DNA of 64,000 nt from positions 1 to 64,000 of the forward strand of contig CAHJWI010000002.1 of NCBI GenBank assembly GCA_903642225.1. The letters run 5' to 3'. How positions within the stretch are numbered: the first letter of the stretch is position 1; every line of letters starts with the position of its first letter. The stretch comes from Acidobacteriaceae bacterium. GTDB lineage: Bacteria; Acidobacteriota; Terriglobia; Terriglobales; Acidobacteriaceae. Made by a program: the position numbers and the translations under genes. This document shows positions 44,764 through 53,070 of the stretch, piece by piece. A model generated the notes under the pieces. That model did no database searches, was not told the origin of the DNA, and was given only the letters and a program-made list of their open reading frames with translations.

Positions 44764-46500
44764 TTACTGGGCTACTGCGCCGGGGAGGAGGCGGAGATAG
44801 ACGCCGTTGGTCCAGCCGAAGCCGACACCGTTGGCTTTGTAGCCGAAGGTGACACGGGTGGTGGTGGAGCCGGTGAGGACGTCGTACTTTTCGCGGATGT
44901 TGCCTTCTCGGAGGTAGTTGGTTTCAACGGCTTCGCGGAACTTGGTGCTGAGGCGGTCGGCGTCGGCGGTGTAGCCGTATTGACGCAGGCCAAGGACGGC
45001 GAAGTAGGTGGTGGGTGCCCAGCCGAAGGGGAGGTCCCACTGCTGGCCGCTGTTGCGTGTGCTCATGGCGAGGCCGTGGTCGTGCTCAAGCAGGCTGAGC
45101 TCGAGGACAGTGTCGGCGGCCTGCTTTTTGCTGGCGATGCCGGCCCAGAGCGGATAAAAGTCGGAGGCGTAGGGGTAGTTGTTGTGTTGCTTGGTGACGA
45201 TGTCGTAGTCGGCGTAGCGGTTCTGGGCAGGGTCCCAGAGGTATTTGTCGATGGCGGCCTTGCGAGCGGCGGCGCGCACCTTCCACATTTTTTCGTCGGC
45301 GGTTTTGCCGAGTTCGCGGGCGAAGCCGGCCATGTCATTTTCGTAGCGGACGAGGAGGGCGTTGAGGCAGACGGGGGCGTAGTGATGGGTGGAGCCGCTG
45401 AAGGGGCCGAAGCGGAAGGTGGTGTCGAAACCGGATTCGCGGTCGGCACGGTCACCCTTATAAAAGTCGCGGGAGAGGCGGGTGTCGTCGACCTGGGCGG
45501 AGCGGCAGACGGCGGTGAGGGCTTTGTCGCAGCTGGCGCTGTCCGGCGAGGAGGCAGGAACGAGGTAGTCACGGGCCTCGCTTCGATGGTTCAACAAGTA
45601 TCGAAGTGCGTCTGGGTAGTAGGTGCTGTCATCGGCCATCTCCAGGACGGGTCCTTCGCCAACGTCGAAATATCGCGCCAGATGGGTGTTTTCGCCATTG
45701 GGGGTGTTGCCGACGCGGGCCTGGTGGATGGGCGAGATCCATAGGGAGTAGTCCTTTGTGGCGACCCCGTAGGCATGCGCGAGCCACTGCTTTGAACCTG
45801 GGTTGGATGGCCCAAGCGCGAGAGTTTTGGGCGAGATGCGGGCGCCGGAAATGTCTACGCCGGGTGCCGGGTCTGGAGTGGGAGTAGGGAGTTTGTGGGG
45901 GCGCTGGTCGGCTTCGTGGATTTCACGGATCATGTCGGCGAGGAGCGGAGGTTGGGAGCGGGTGAGGAAGTAGGTGCGGTTGGCGTTGAGAAGGGCGCCG
46001 TAGTTCTCGATTTCAAAGAAGTAGTTTTCGGCAATCCCGCGGGCGAGTTCGAGCCGGTTGTCTGTGATAAGGCCGAGAACGATGAAGTAGCTGTCCCAGC
46101 CGTACATCTCGTTGAAGCGGCCACCGGGAACGACGTAGGGGTTGGGGAGGTAGAGAAGGCCGGGGCGCTCTAAATCTTTCTCAGGCCGCAGGTCGCCGAG
46201 CTGGTTGATGGCCTTGGGGAGATGATCGATCTCAACGCCGCAGGTGTCATGGAGCTTTTGCAGGGACGCGGGGACGGCCATGTCTTTGGGCAGATAAACG
46301 ATGGAGGCGGTGGTGACTTTGGGATCGCGGACAGATTGGCACTCTGCCATGGAGCGGGAGAGGGTGTCCCAGGAGGTTCGGATGTAGTCGCGGATAGGTG
46401 GAGGTGCGGTGCCGGCTGCGGGTGTTTGCGCAGCGAGTGAAAGGGTGCAGAGGGCGGCTGCGGCGGAGAGTTTGAGGACGGTGTTGGCGACGGTTTGCAT
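44764..46500 (-). CDS. treA: Trehalase, glycoside hydrolase family 37, periplasmic
   Basis: 578 residues with signal peptide (LKLSAAAALCTLSLAAQ). Both GH37 signatures are present: PGGRFNEMYGWDSY near residue 125 and QQWDLPFGWAPTTYF near 480. Between them are LDTTFRFG-type (SGFDTTFRFGPF) and RYADYDIVTKQ stretches of the catalytic barrel. It hydrolyses trehalose to two glucose molecules in the periplasm. The start is the ATG at 46498-46500. It is upstream of GH3 on the same strand, but a hairpin lies between, so they may be separate units. Confidence 0.94.
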   Translation of the reverse strand: MQTVANTVLKLSAAAALCTLSLAAQTPAAGTAPPPIRDYIRTSWDTLSRSMAECQSVRDPKVTTASIVYLPKDMAVPASLQKLHDTCGVEIDHLPKAINQLGDLRPEKDLERPGLLYLPNPYVVPGGRFNEMYGWDSYFIVLGLITDNRLELARGIAENYFFEIENYGALLNANRTYFLTRSQPPLLADMIREIHEADQRPHKLPTPTPDPAPGVDISGARISPKTLALGPSNPGSKQWLAHAYGVATKDYSLWISPIHQARVGNTPNGENTHLARYFDVGEGPVLEMADDSTYYPDALRYLLNHRSEARDYLVPASSPDSASCDKALTAVCRSAQVDDTRLSRDFYKGDRADRESGFDTTFRFGPFSGSTHHYAPVCLNALLVRYENDMAGFARELGKTADEKMWKVRAAARKAAIDKYLWDPAQNRYADYDIVTKQHNNYPYASDFYPLWAGIASKKQAADTVLELSLLEHDHGLAMSTRNSGQQWDLPFGWAPTTYFAVLGLRQYGYTADADRLSTKFREAVETNYLREGNIREKYDVLTGSTTTRVTFGYKANGVGFGWTNGVYLRLLPGAVAQ

Positions 46501-46848
46501 GCGAAGGCCATGCTACGGGAGTGGGTGGTTTTGCGATAGGGTTTGCTGGCGGGTGCCCACGTCCAAGTTCCGGCATGAGTACACGATCGGGCTTCAACGG
46601 CGCATTAGAAAAGGGCAGCAGCTTTTCACGGTGGCTCTTCAGGCAGTCCACACCTTACACGCAGGTGCGAGAAGTGCGATCCGGTTTGAGGGTTCGGCAA
46701 CAAATAATCGTGACGCGGAAGTGGGATGGTGTTCGGCAGGTGAGGTTAGTGCTTGAGGGATGGTGGTGTGATTTGTTTGTCCGGAGGTGGGACAGTTTGG
46801 GGCACAGCCGCTGATCGGGCACCTAGGATGGTGGCTGAGGGTGGGCAG
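46501..46848. other. 348-base gap between divergent trehalase and PilZ genes
   Basis: An open plus-strand frame (46575-46814, starting MSTRSGFNGALEKG) can be read, but it has no ribosome site or family resemblance, so I leave it uncalled. Promoters for both neighbours must lie here; none is clear enough to place. Confidence 0.5.
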
Positions 46849-47211
46849 ATGGAACGGGATGAGCGCAGAAGAACGAGGCGGTACAGGACCTGCGGGCGGG
46901 TGGAGATTCCGCTGGTGTACGCGCGGGTGCCACTGTACGGGATGGTGCTGGACATCAGCCCGGCGGGGTGTGGAATCTGTTTGCCGACGGGGACGGGCTT
47001 TGTTGCGATGGATGAGGAATACCTGGTGGAGGTGCGATTCCGGACGAACTATTTCACCTTTCGGGCGGTGGGCGCGGTGCGGAGCCAGTACCGCAATGGA
47101 ACCTATGACGGAGCGATGCTTGGGCTGGAATTTGTGCGGCTCAATGCGCGGGCGCGATTGGACATAGCGCAGTTCATACGGGACCAGGATGAGGTACGGC
47201 TGGCGGCGTAG
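46849..47211 (+). CDS. PilZ domain protein
   Basis: 120 residues from ATG 46849, with GAGGGTGGG about 10 bases upstream; longer in-frame starts are possible. The c-di-GMP signature is intact: basic RRRTRRYRTCGRVEI (RxxxR element), then VLDISPAGCGI (D-x-S-x-x-G), and LGLEFVRLN at the end. It is a single-domain PilZ, expected to bind c-di-GMP and alter motility, exopolysaccharide or a partner enzyme. No cyclase or pilus gene is nearby. Confidence 0.87.
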   Translation: MERDERRRTRRYRTCGRVEIPLVYARVPLYGMVLDISPAGCGICLPTGTGFVAMDEEYLVEVRFRTNYFTFRAVGAVRSQYRNGTYDGAMLGLEFVRLNARARLDIAQFIRDQDEVRLAA

Positions 47212-47374
47212 GCGTGCGGGCATGGCCAGGATGTTCGTTTGACTTGGGAAGTTTGTGCTGGCCTATACTCTACGCAACCACTGGCTGAGCTGGAGCGAGA
47301 AGGTCGTGTGCGTTTGGGTCCGAGTTGTGCTCGTCGTCGCCTGGCTAAATCGTTAAAGGCTGGAACGCTGTGCC

Positions 47375-47572
47375 TTGCGGCGGTTGGGCGATAACCGGAC
47401 GGGCGATGCGCTGAGCCGGACGACGTGGATGCTGGCGATGGGACCGGGGATACGGGAGAACGTGGTGGTGGACCGGGCAGTGGAGTCGATCGACCTGGTG
47501 CCGACGCTGACGCAGAGGCTTGGACTAAACGCGCGGTTTGCGCAGGGCCACGTGCTGCGGGAGGTGGTGTAA
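47375..47572 (+). pseudogene. C-terminal fragment of alkaline phosphatase/sulfatase-like enzyme
   Basis: 65 codons reading SRTTWMLAMGPGIRENVVV and ESIDLVPTLTQRLGL match the C-terminal part of sulfatase/alkaline-phosphatase superfamily proteins (GPGI...SIDLVPTL). The active-site N-terminal part is absent upstream. It is therefore a remnant, with the stop retained at 47572. Confidence 0.6.
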
Positions 47573-47575
47573 GCC

Positions 47576-48058
47576 ATGTTGCCGGGAGAGTTGCGGGACG
47601 GGAGTTTTGGGAAGTATCCGCCGATGGCAGCGGAGGTAGAGCGTGCTTCCCTGCCCTTGCTGCGGCGGCTGCCCCTGCCGCTGCTGCCGATCCTGCTGCG
47701 AGAGGTGAGCGGGTATGACTGCCGGTTCCGCGGGAGCGCGCGGAGGTGCGATGGCTGAAGGGCATGGGCGCGGCGGAGTTTGCGGCTACTGTCGAGCCGT
47801 TTCGGGCGCTCTCGCTGCCTGTGGGGCTGAGCAGAACGGAAATTGGGTAGACGACCCGGCGGGTGGCGGGTGAATGCGGAGCAGGGTGCGTGGTACACGT
47901 GGCTGAATTCCCAGCGATTGCCGGGGACGGAGAGTTCGCGGTTTCCCGTGTGGCAGGAAGGAAGTTGGACGGCCGTGGTGATTGGGCCGGGGCTGCCGCG
48001 GGGATCGACGTCGAGTTCGCCGGTGACGATGGCGCAGGTGGTGCGGCTGCTTTGGTGA
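47576..48058 (+). pseudogene. Broken gene, unrecognised family
   Basis: Protein-like sequence continues through three frames: LRDGSFGKYPPMAAEVERA to about 47720, then RAEVRWLKGMGAAEFAATVE to a stop at 47850, then AEQGAWYTWLNSQRLPGTES to a stop at 48058. No single frame spans it. It starts 3 bases after the sulfatase-like remnant, so the two were likely adjacent genes that decayed together. I do not recognise the family. Confidence 0.5.
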
Positions 48059-48521
48059 GTGGCCAGTGATCAGTAGCAAGTAACAAGGGGCCAGTAGTGA
48101 GTAAGAAGTGATCAGTGATGAGCGGTAAGTGTTGAGGAGAAGTAGGACGCAGTAAGTTTCTGTATAGAGTTGAGTTGCTGAAAGGAGCAGGGCTATGTTG
48201 CGATGTGAAGCAAGGGCGTGGGCTGGGCTTATTGCGGTAAAAGCTTTCAGCGCGATGGTATCGCTGGCGCAGGGATCGGGGATGCAGCACCCCCGCGCCG
48301 CGTGTAGTGGAGCAGGGTCGGCGGCCTGCGTTGATGAAAACGTCTGGGGCGCTCCATGTGGAGGAAGTCTGCCGGGGCTGCTGATTCAGGTGTTGAGTGC
48401 GGAAGAGGACACGTACGAGAACAGCGTGTGGAAGTTGCAGCGTTGTAGAACGGGGACCGCGGATTGAACTTTAACCGGTAGCCGTACTCGGCGGTTCGCA
48501 TTAAGCTCGGGAGGTCTTTAG
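48059..48521. repeat. Low-complexity degenerate repeat and uncoded gap
   Basis: 48059-48160 is made of imperfect copies of words such as AGTGATCAGTAGCAAGTAA and GATCAGTGATGAGC. After it, a 90-codon frame at 48195 has an AAGGAG ribosome site but no family resemblance and poor hydrophobic pattern; I leave it uncalled. No other gene is seen before GH42. Confidence 0.45.
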
Positions 48522-50702
48522 ATGATGCAGAGACGAAGTGTGGTGCGTTCCCTGGCAACGATGGCGGTGGGCGTCGGTCTGGTGGGTGCAAGCGGATGGG
48601 CGCAGACAAAGGGTGCCGGGTATGACCCGACGCCGGGGATGAAGCTACCGCAGGTGCTGTATGGCGCGGCGTACTACAACGAATACATGCCGGATGCTCT
48701 GCAGCCGGGTCGGCTGGAGAAGGACGTTGCACTGATGAAAGCCGCGCATATTTCCGTTGTGCGCATGGGTGAAAGTACGTGGAGCTTGTGGGAGCCGACG
48801 GATGGCGCATTCGAGACGGCGTGGATGGACCGCGTGGTGGATGCAATGGGCAAGGCCGGGATCAAGGTGATCCTGGGCACACCGACGTATTCCATACCGG
48901 CGTGGATGGCGAAGGCACACCCGGAGATACTGGCGCGGCCGATGGGCGGCGGCGAGACCGGATATGGAATGCGCCAGAACATGAATACCGATGACCCGAA
49001 TTACCGGCGGTATGCGGAGCGAGTGATCACGAAGATGGTGGCGCACTACAAGGGGAACCCGACGGTGATCGGGTGGCAGATTGACAACGAGACGAGCAGC
49101 TATGGGGCGACGAACGAGTCGCTGCATGCGGCGTTTGTGGAGCGGCTGAAGAAGAAGTTTGGCACGACGGACGCGCTGAATAAGGCGTGGTTCCTGAACT
49201 ACTGGGGACAGGATGTGAACGACTGGAACGACTTCCCTACCCGCGACCACGCGACGAGCACGAGTTACAAGCTGGAGTGGACGCGCTTTGAGCAGGACCG
49301 GGTGACGGAGTTTTTGACGTGGCAGGCGGGGCTGGTGCATGCCAACGCAAGGGCGGACCAGTTTGTGACGCAGGACTACGGCAGCATGATGCGGCTGGAT
49401 GTGAACGAACCGGCGGAGTCGAAGGTGCTGGACGTGGTGGCCAATAATCCGTACCACGGCACGCAGGAGCACATGGACGGGCGGTGGCAGGCGCTGCAGG
49501 GGGACTTTGCGCGGTCGCTGAAGCATGGGAATTACCTGGTAACGGAAACGAATGCGCAGACGCTGGGATGGGACAGCACGATGCAGTTTCCACCGTATGA
49601 CGGGCAGTTGCGGCTGGACGTGTATACGGACCTGGCGACGGGCGCGAACATGGTGGAGTACTGGCACTGGCACAGCATTCACGCGGGGCAGGAGACGTAT
49701 TGGAAGGGCGTGCTGAGCCACGACCTCCAGCCGAACCGGGCGTATGCGGAGGTGTCGAAGATTGCGCATGAACTGGACAAGGTTGGTCCAGAGATTGTGG
49801 ATCTGAAGATCAAAAATGATGTCGCGATTTTGTACAGCGTGGACAGTAACAACGCGCTGACGTTTATGCCGTATGAGACTCTGTCGGGTCTGCCGTGGGT
49901 GCCGGGGCATGCTTCGACGAGTTATGGGAAGTTAGTGGAGCAGGTGCACGGGGCACTGTACGACAATAACGTGGGCATGGACTTTGTATTTCCAACGACG
50001 ACAGATTTTTCGCAGTACAAGGTGCTGATTGTGCCGGCGTTGTATATCGCGGATGATGCGGTGTTGCAGCGGATCAGCGAGTTCGTGAAGAACGGCGGGC
50101 ATGTGCTGATGACGTTCAAGAGCGGATTTGCGAACGAGAACTCGGCGGTGCGGTGGGAGAAGGCGCCCGGTCCGCTGGCTGCGGCTGCGGGGTTTACGTA
50201 CCAGGAGTTTTCGACGCTCGAGAAGCCGTTGATGCTGAAGGGGGATCCGTTCCACGCGGGTGAGGAGAACCAGGTGGGCAAGTGGGCGGAGTTCCTGATG
50301 CCGACGACGGCGAAGGCGTTGGCTACGTACGATCACCCGTTCTTTGGGCGGTGGCCTGCGATTACGGAGAACACGTACGGCAAGGGCACGCTGACCTATG
50401 AGGGGACGGCGGTGAGTGATGTGCTGCAGAAAAACCTGGTGGCGCACACGCTGGAGCTGGCCGGAATAACGACGGACGCGACGGGAGCTGTACCGGCGAG
50501 TGTGCGGGTGAAGCATGGGGTAAATTCGCAGGGTAAGCGGATTACATATCTGCTGAATTACTCGTCGGTACCGGCTACGCTGACTTACTCAGGTGGTGAA
50601 GGGCGCGATTTACTTACGGGTAAGTCACTTACGCCGAATGCCAGTATCACGATTGGACCGTGGGACCTGATGATTGCGGAGGAGGGTGGAGCAGGAAGTT
50701 AG
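48522..50702 (+). CDS. Glycoside hydrolase family 42 beta-galactosidase, exported
   Basis: 726 residues with an RR-containing exported N-terminus (RRSVVRSLATMAVGVGLVG). GH42 landmarks are in place: GAAYYNEYMPDALQ at residues 48-61, acid/base Glu190 in GWQIDNE, and nucleophile Glu342 in LVTETNA. The trimerisation-like middle domain and C-terminal beta domain follow (LLNYSSVPATLTYSGGEG). It cleaves beta-galactosides, for example from galactan or lactose-like oligosaccharides. The downstream GH27 gene would remove alpha-galactose, suggesting use of galacto-glycans. Confidence 0.93.
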   Translation: MMQRRSVVRSLATMAVGVGLVGASGWAQTKGAGYDPTPGMKLPQVLYGAAYYNEYMPDALQPGRLEKDVALMKAAHISVVRMGESTWSLWEPTDGAFETAWMDRVVDAMGKAGIKVILGTPTYSIPAWMAKAHPEILARPMGGGETGYGMRQNMNTDDPNYRRYAERVITKMVAHYKGNPTVIGWQIDNETSSYGATNESLHAAFVERLKKKFGTTDALNKAWFLNYWGQDVNDWNDFPTRDHATSTSYKLEWTRFEQDRVTEFLTWQAGLVHANARADQFVTQDYGSMMRLDVNEPAESKVLDVVANNPYHGTQEHMDGRWQALQGDFARSLKHGNYLVTETNAQTLGWDSTMQFPPYDGQLRLDVYTDLATGANMVEYWHWHSIHAGQETYWKGVLSHDLQPNRAYAEVSKIAHELDKVGPEIVDLKIKNDVAILYSVDSNNALTFMPYETLSGLPWVPGHASTSYGKLVEQVHGALYDNNVGMDFVFPTTTDFSQYKVLIVPALYIADDAVLQRISEFVKNGGHVLMTFKSGFANENSAVRWEKAPGPLAAAAGFTYQEFSTLEKPLMLKGDPFHAGEENQVGKWAEFLMPTTAKALATYDHPFFGRWPAITENTYGKGTLTYEGTAVSDVLQKNLVAHTLELAGITTDATGAVPASVRVKHGVNSQGKRITYLLNYSSVPATLTYSGGEGRDLLTGKSLTPNASITIGPWDLMIAEEGGAGS

Positions 50703-50746
50703 TCGCACTACGGACGCAGACCGGGTGCTCCGCGTCTGCCACCGGG

Positions 50747-51484
50747 TTATTTCTGTTTCCCCATGTGGCGGACGGTCATCTGCGTGACGCGTACGTTGGC
50801 CGGCTGGGTGACGGCGAAGAGGATGGAGGCGGCCGTGTCATCCGGGTTCATCATGGTGGAGTCCTGCACGCTTTGTTCGGTGCGACCGTTGCCGACGGCG
50901 AACTCTGTCTTGATGCCGCCGGGGCAAAGGACTGTGACCTTGATGCCGTAGGGGTGCAGTTCTTCGGCAAGGGCCTGGCCGAAGCCGACCTGGGCGAACT
51001 TGCTGGCGCAGTAGATGCTTTCGTTGCTGACGCCAACGAGACCTGCGACGGAGGAGACAAAGACGATGTTGCCGGAGCGTTGCTGAAGCAAGGTGGGGAG
51101 GACAGCCTGCGAGAAGACGAAGCCGCTGCGGACGTTGGTGTGCATCATGGTGTCGAAGTCTTGCAGGGTGGTTTCGGCGAAGGTTTTGTAGTTGCCAATG
51201 CCGGCGTTATTGACCAGGATGTCGATGCCGCCAAAGGTGCGCAGGGCCGCCTCACAGGCTTGCTGGGCCGTGGCCGGGTCCGCAGCGTCACCGGGGATGG
51301 GGACGGAGTTATGTAGAGTTTGGGCGAGTTGCTGCAGTGGTTCGGCACGGCGTGCGATGAGGACTGTGTAGGCGCCGGCTGTGGAAAGAGCTGCGGCAGT
51401 GGAGCGGCCAAGGCCGGAGCTGGCACCGGTGATGATGGCGACCTTGCCGTGGAGTGGTGCTGGGACGTTAGTCGTATCGGGCAT
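50747..51484 (-). CDS. Short-chain dehydrogenase/reductase (classical SDR)
   Basis: 245-residue NAD(P)-dependent oxidoreductase. The cofactor motif is VAIITGASSGLGRS (TGxxxGxG), NNAGIG follows, and the catalytic Ser-Tyr-Lys is in FVSSVAG and YCASKFA. PGGIKTEF is the usual post-Tyr loop. Substrate unknown; similar proteins act on short-chain alcohols or sugars. It converges on GH42 and is divergent from GH27 (123 bases between starts). Confidence 0.9.
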   Translation of the reverse strand: MPDTTNVPAPLHGKVAIITGASSGLGRSTAAALSTAGAYTVLIARRAEPLQQLAQTLHNSVPIPGDAADPATAQQACEAALRTFGGIDILVNNAGIGNYKTFAETTLQDFDTMMHTNVRSGFVFSQAVLPTLLQQRSGNIVFVSSVAGLVGVSNESIYCASKFAQVGFGQALAEELHPYGIKVTVLCPGGIKTEFAVGNGRTEQSVQDSTMMNPDDTAASILFAVTQPANVRVTQMTVRHMGKQK

Positions 51485-51607
51485 GGTGGCTTCTTTCGGA
51501 GAGTAGCTGGTGAGTGACTAAAAGCCTACTGTACCGCGTGAGGTGGTTGGCGCGGTAAGACTGCGATGTACGCGGTGAGTGGCATCATCGAGAGTGAAGG
51601 AGTGCTG

Positions 51608-52951
51608 ATGCGTGGTTTCGGGCGAGTGCGATGGGCTCTGTCGATCGTTGTAGTTGCGGGATTCGCCGGTGTGGAGGCGCAAGAGTCTGTGCTGGCACCG
51701 ACGCCGCCAATGGGGTGGAACAGCTGGGATGCGTATGGCACGACGGTGCGGGAGAGTGAGGTGCGGACGACCATCGACAGCATGGCCGCGAGCCTGCGCA
51801 GGTATGGATGGGAGTATGTCATCGTCGATATTCAGTGGTCGGAGCCGAACCCGAAGGCGCATGGGTATCGCGAGGGTGCGGCGCTGACGATGGATGCGAA
51901 TGGGCGGCTGCTGCCGGCGGTGAACCGCTTCCCCTCCTCGGCGGATGGAGCGGGTTTCAAGGCGCTGGTGGACTATGCACATAGCAAAAAGTTGAAGTTC
52001 GGCATGCACATGATGCGGGGGATTCCGCGACAGGCGGTGGTGGCGAATACGCCGATTGAGGGATCGCGGTTTCGCGCGGCGGACGTGGCCAACAAGGCGA
52101 GTACGTGCGAGTGGAACACGGACATGTATGGCGTGGACATGACGAAGCCGGGGGCGCAGGAGTATTACGATTCGCTGGCGCGGTTGTATGCGGGATGGGG
52201 GCTGGACTTCATCAAGGCGGACGACATGAGCCGGCCGTACCACGCGGACGAGGTTGAGGCGTTGCATAAGGCGATTGCGAAGACGGGCAGGCCGATGGTG
52301 CTTAGCCTGTCGCCGGGGCCGGCACCGGTGGCGGAGGTTGCGAGCCTGCGGAGGATTGCGCAGATGTGGCGGATTGCGGATGATTTGTGGGATAACTGGG
52401 CGTCGGTAAAGGAGATGTATTTTCGTATGGAGACGTGGCTGCCGCTGGTGCAGGTTGGCCATTGGCCGGACGCGGATATGCTGCCGCTGGGGCACATCGG
52501 GCTGCGTGCGGAACGTGGGGAGGATCGGCAGTCGGCACTAACGCATGACGAACAGCGGACGCTGATGACGCTGTGGTCGATGGCGCGATCGCCGCTGATG
52601 TTCGGCGGGGATGTGCCTTCGATGGATGAGTGGACGCGGACGCTGATGACGAATGCAGCGGTGCTGGCGGTGGATCAGTACAGCTCGGCAAACAGATTGG
52701 CGCTGAAACGCGATGATGTGCGGGTGTGGACGGCACGGGGTACGGGTGGAGTGGTGTATGTTTCGCTGACGAACCTGGGGGATACGCCGGCGGACATTAC
52801 TGTGGGATGGCAGGAGGTTGGGCTGGGCGCGGTGCACGGGACGGCGACGGAATTGTGGACGGGAGAGCGGGGGAAAGCGGCAAGTGGGTTGAAGCGGGCC
52901 TTGGCTCCACATGCTTCCGCGCTCTATAGCATTCGGGTTTTGGGAGAGTGA
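51608..52951 (+). CDS. Alpha-galactosidase, glycoside hydrolase family 27
   Basis: 447 residues from ATG 51608 with AAGGAG 7 bases upstream; the longer frame from 51566 is not preferred. It has an N-terminal signal (WALSIVVVAGFAGVEAQ). The GH27 hallmark PPMGWNSWDAYG is near residue 35. The nucleophile region is DFIKADDMSRP and the acid/base region MWRIADDLWDNW. MARSPLMFGGDVP begins the C-terminal domain. Predicted to remove terminal alpha-galactose (or alpha-linked arabinopyranose/N-acetylgalactosamine). A ribulokinase follows after 119 bases. Confidence 0.94.
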   Translation: MRGFGRVRWALSIVVVAGFAGVEAQESVLAPTPPMGWNSWDAYGTTVRESEVRTTIDSMAASLRRYGWEYVIVDIQWSEPNPKAHGYREGAALTMDANGRLLPAVNRFPSSADGAGFKALVDYAHSKKLKFGMHMMRGIPRQAVVANTPIEGSRFRAADVANKASTCEWNTDMYGVDMTKPGAQEYYDSLARLYAGWGLDFIKADDMSRPYHADEVEALHKAIAKTGRPMVLSLSPGPAPVAEVASLRRIAQMWRIADDLWDNWASVKEMYFRMETWLPLVQVGHWPDADMLPLGHIGLRAERGEDRQSALTHDEQRTLMTLWSMARSPLMFGGDVPSMDEWTRTLMTNAAVLAVDQYSSANRLALKRDDVRVWTARGTGGVVYVSLTNLGDTPADITVGWQEVGLGAVHGTATELWTGERGKAASGLKRALAPHASALYSIRVLGE

Positions 52952-53070
52952 CCGCGTCGACTGCGTGACAACGACGCCATTGTGGGCGGCAGAATGGCAT
53001 GCAGGAATAAAGAGCGGGCGAATGGAAAACGCTTACTGACATAATGAACCGACGTGAGTTGGAGCTTTTG

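Noticed and set aside
46575-46814. Small plus-strand gene starting MSTRSGFNG
   Set aside because: No ribosome site, no family resemblance, and in the promoter gap of two divergent genes.
48195-48467. 90-codon gene with an AAGGAG site
   Set aside because: Ribosome site is good, but the translation has no recognisable pattern and lies in a decayed, repeat-rich region.
53044-53070. Upstream ATG for the ribulokinase
   Set aside because: No good ribosome site; ATG 53071 has TTGGAG 9 bases upstream and matches the family N-terminus.
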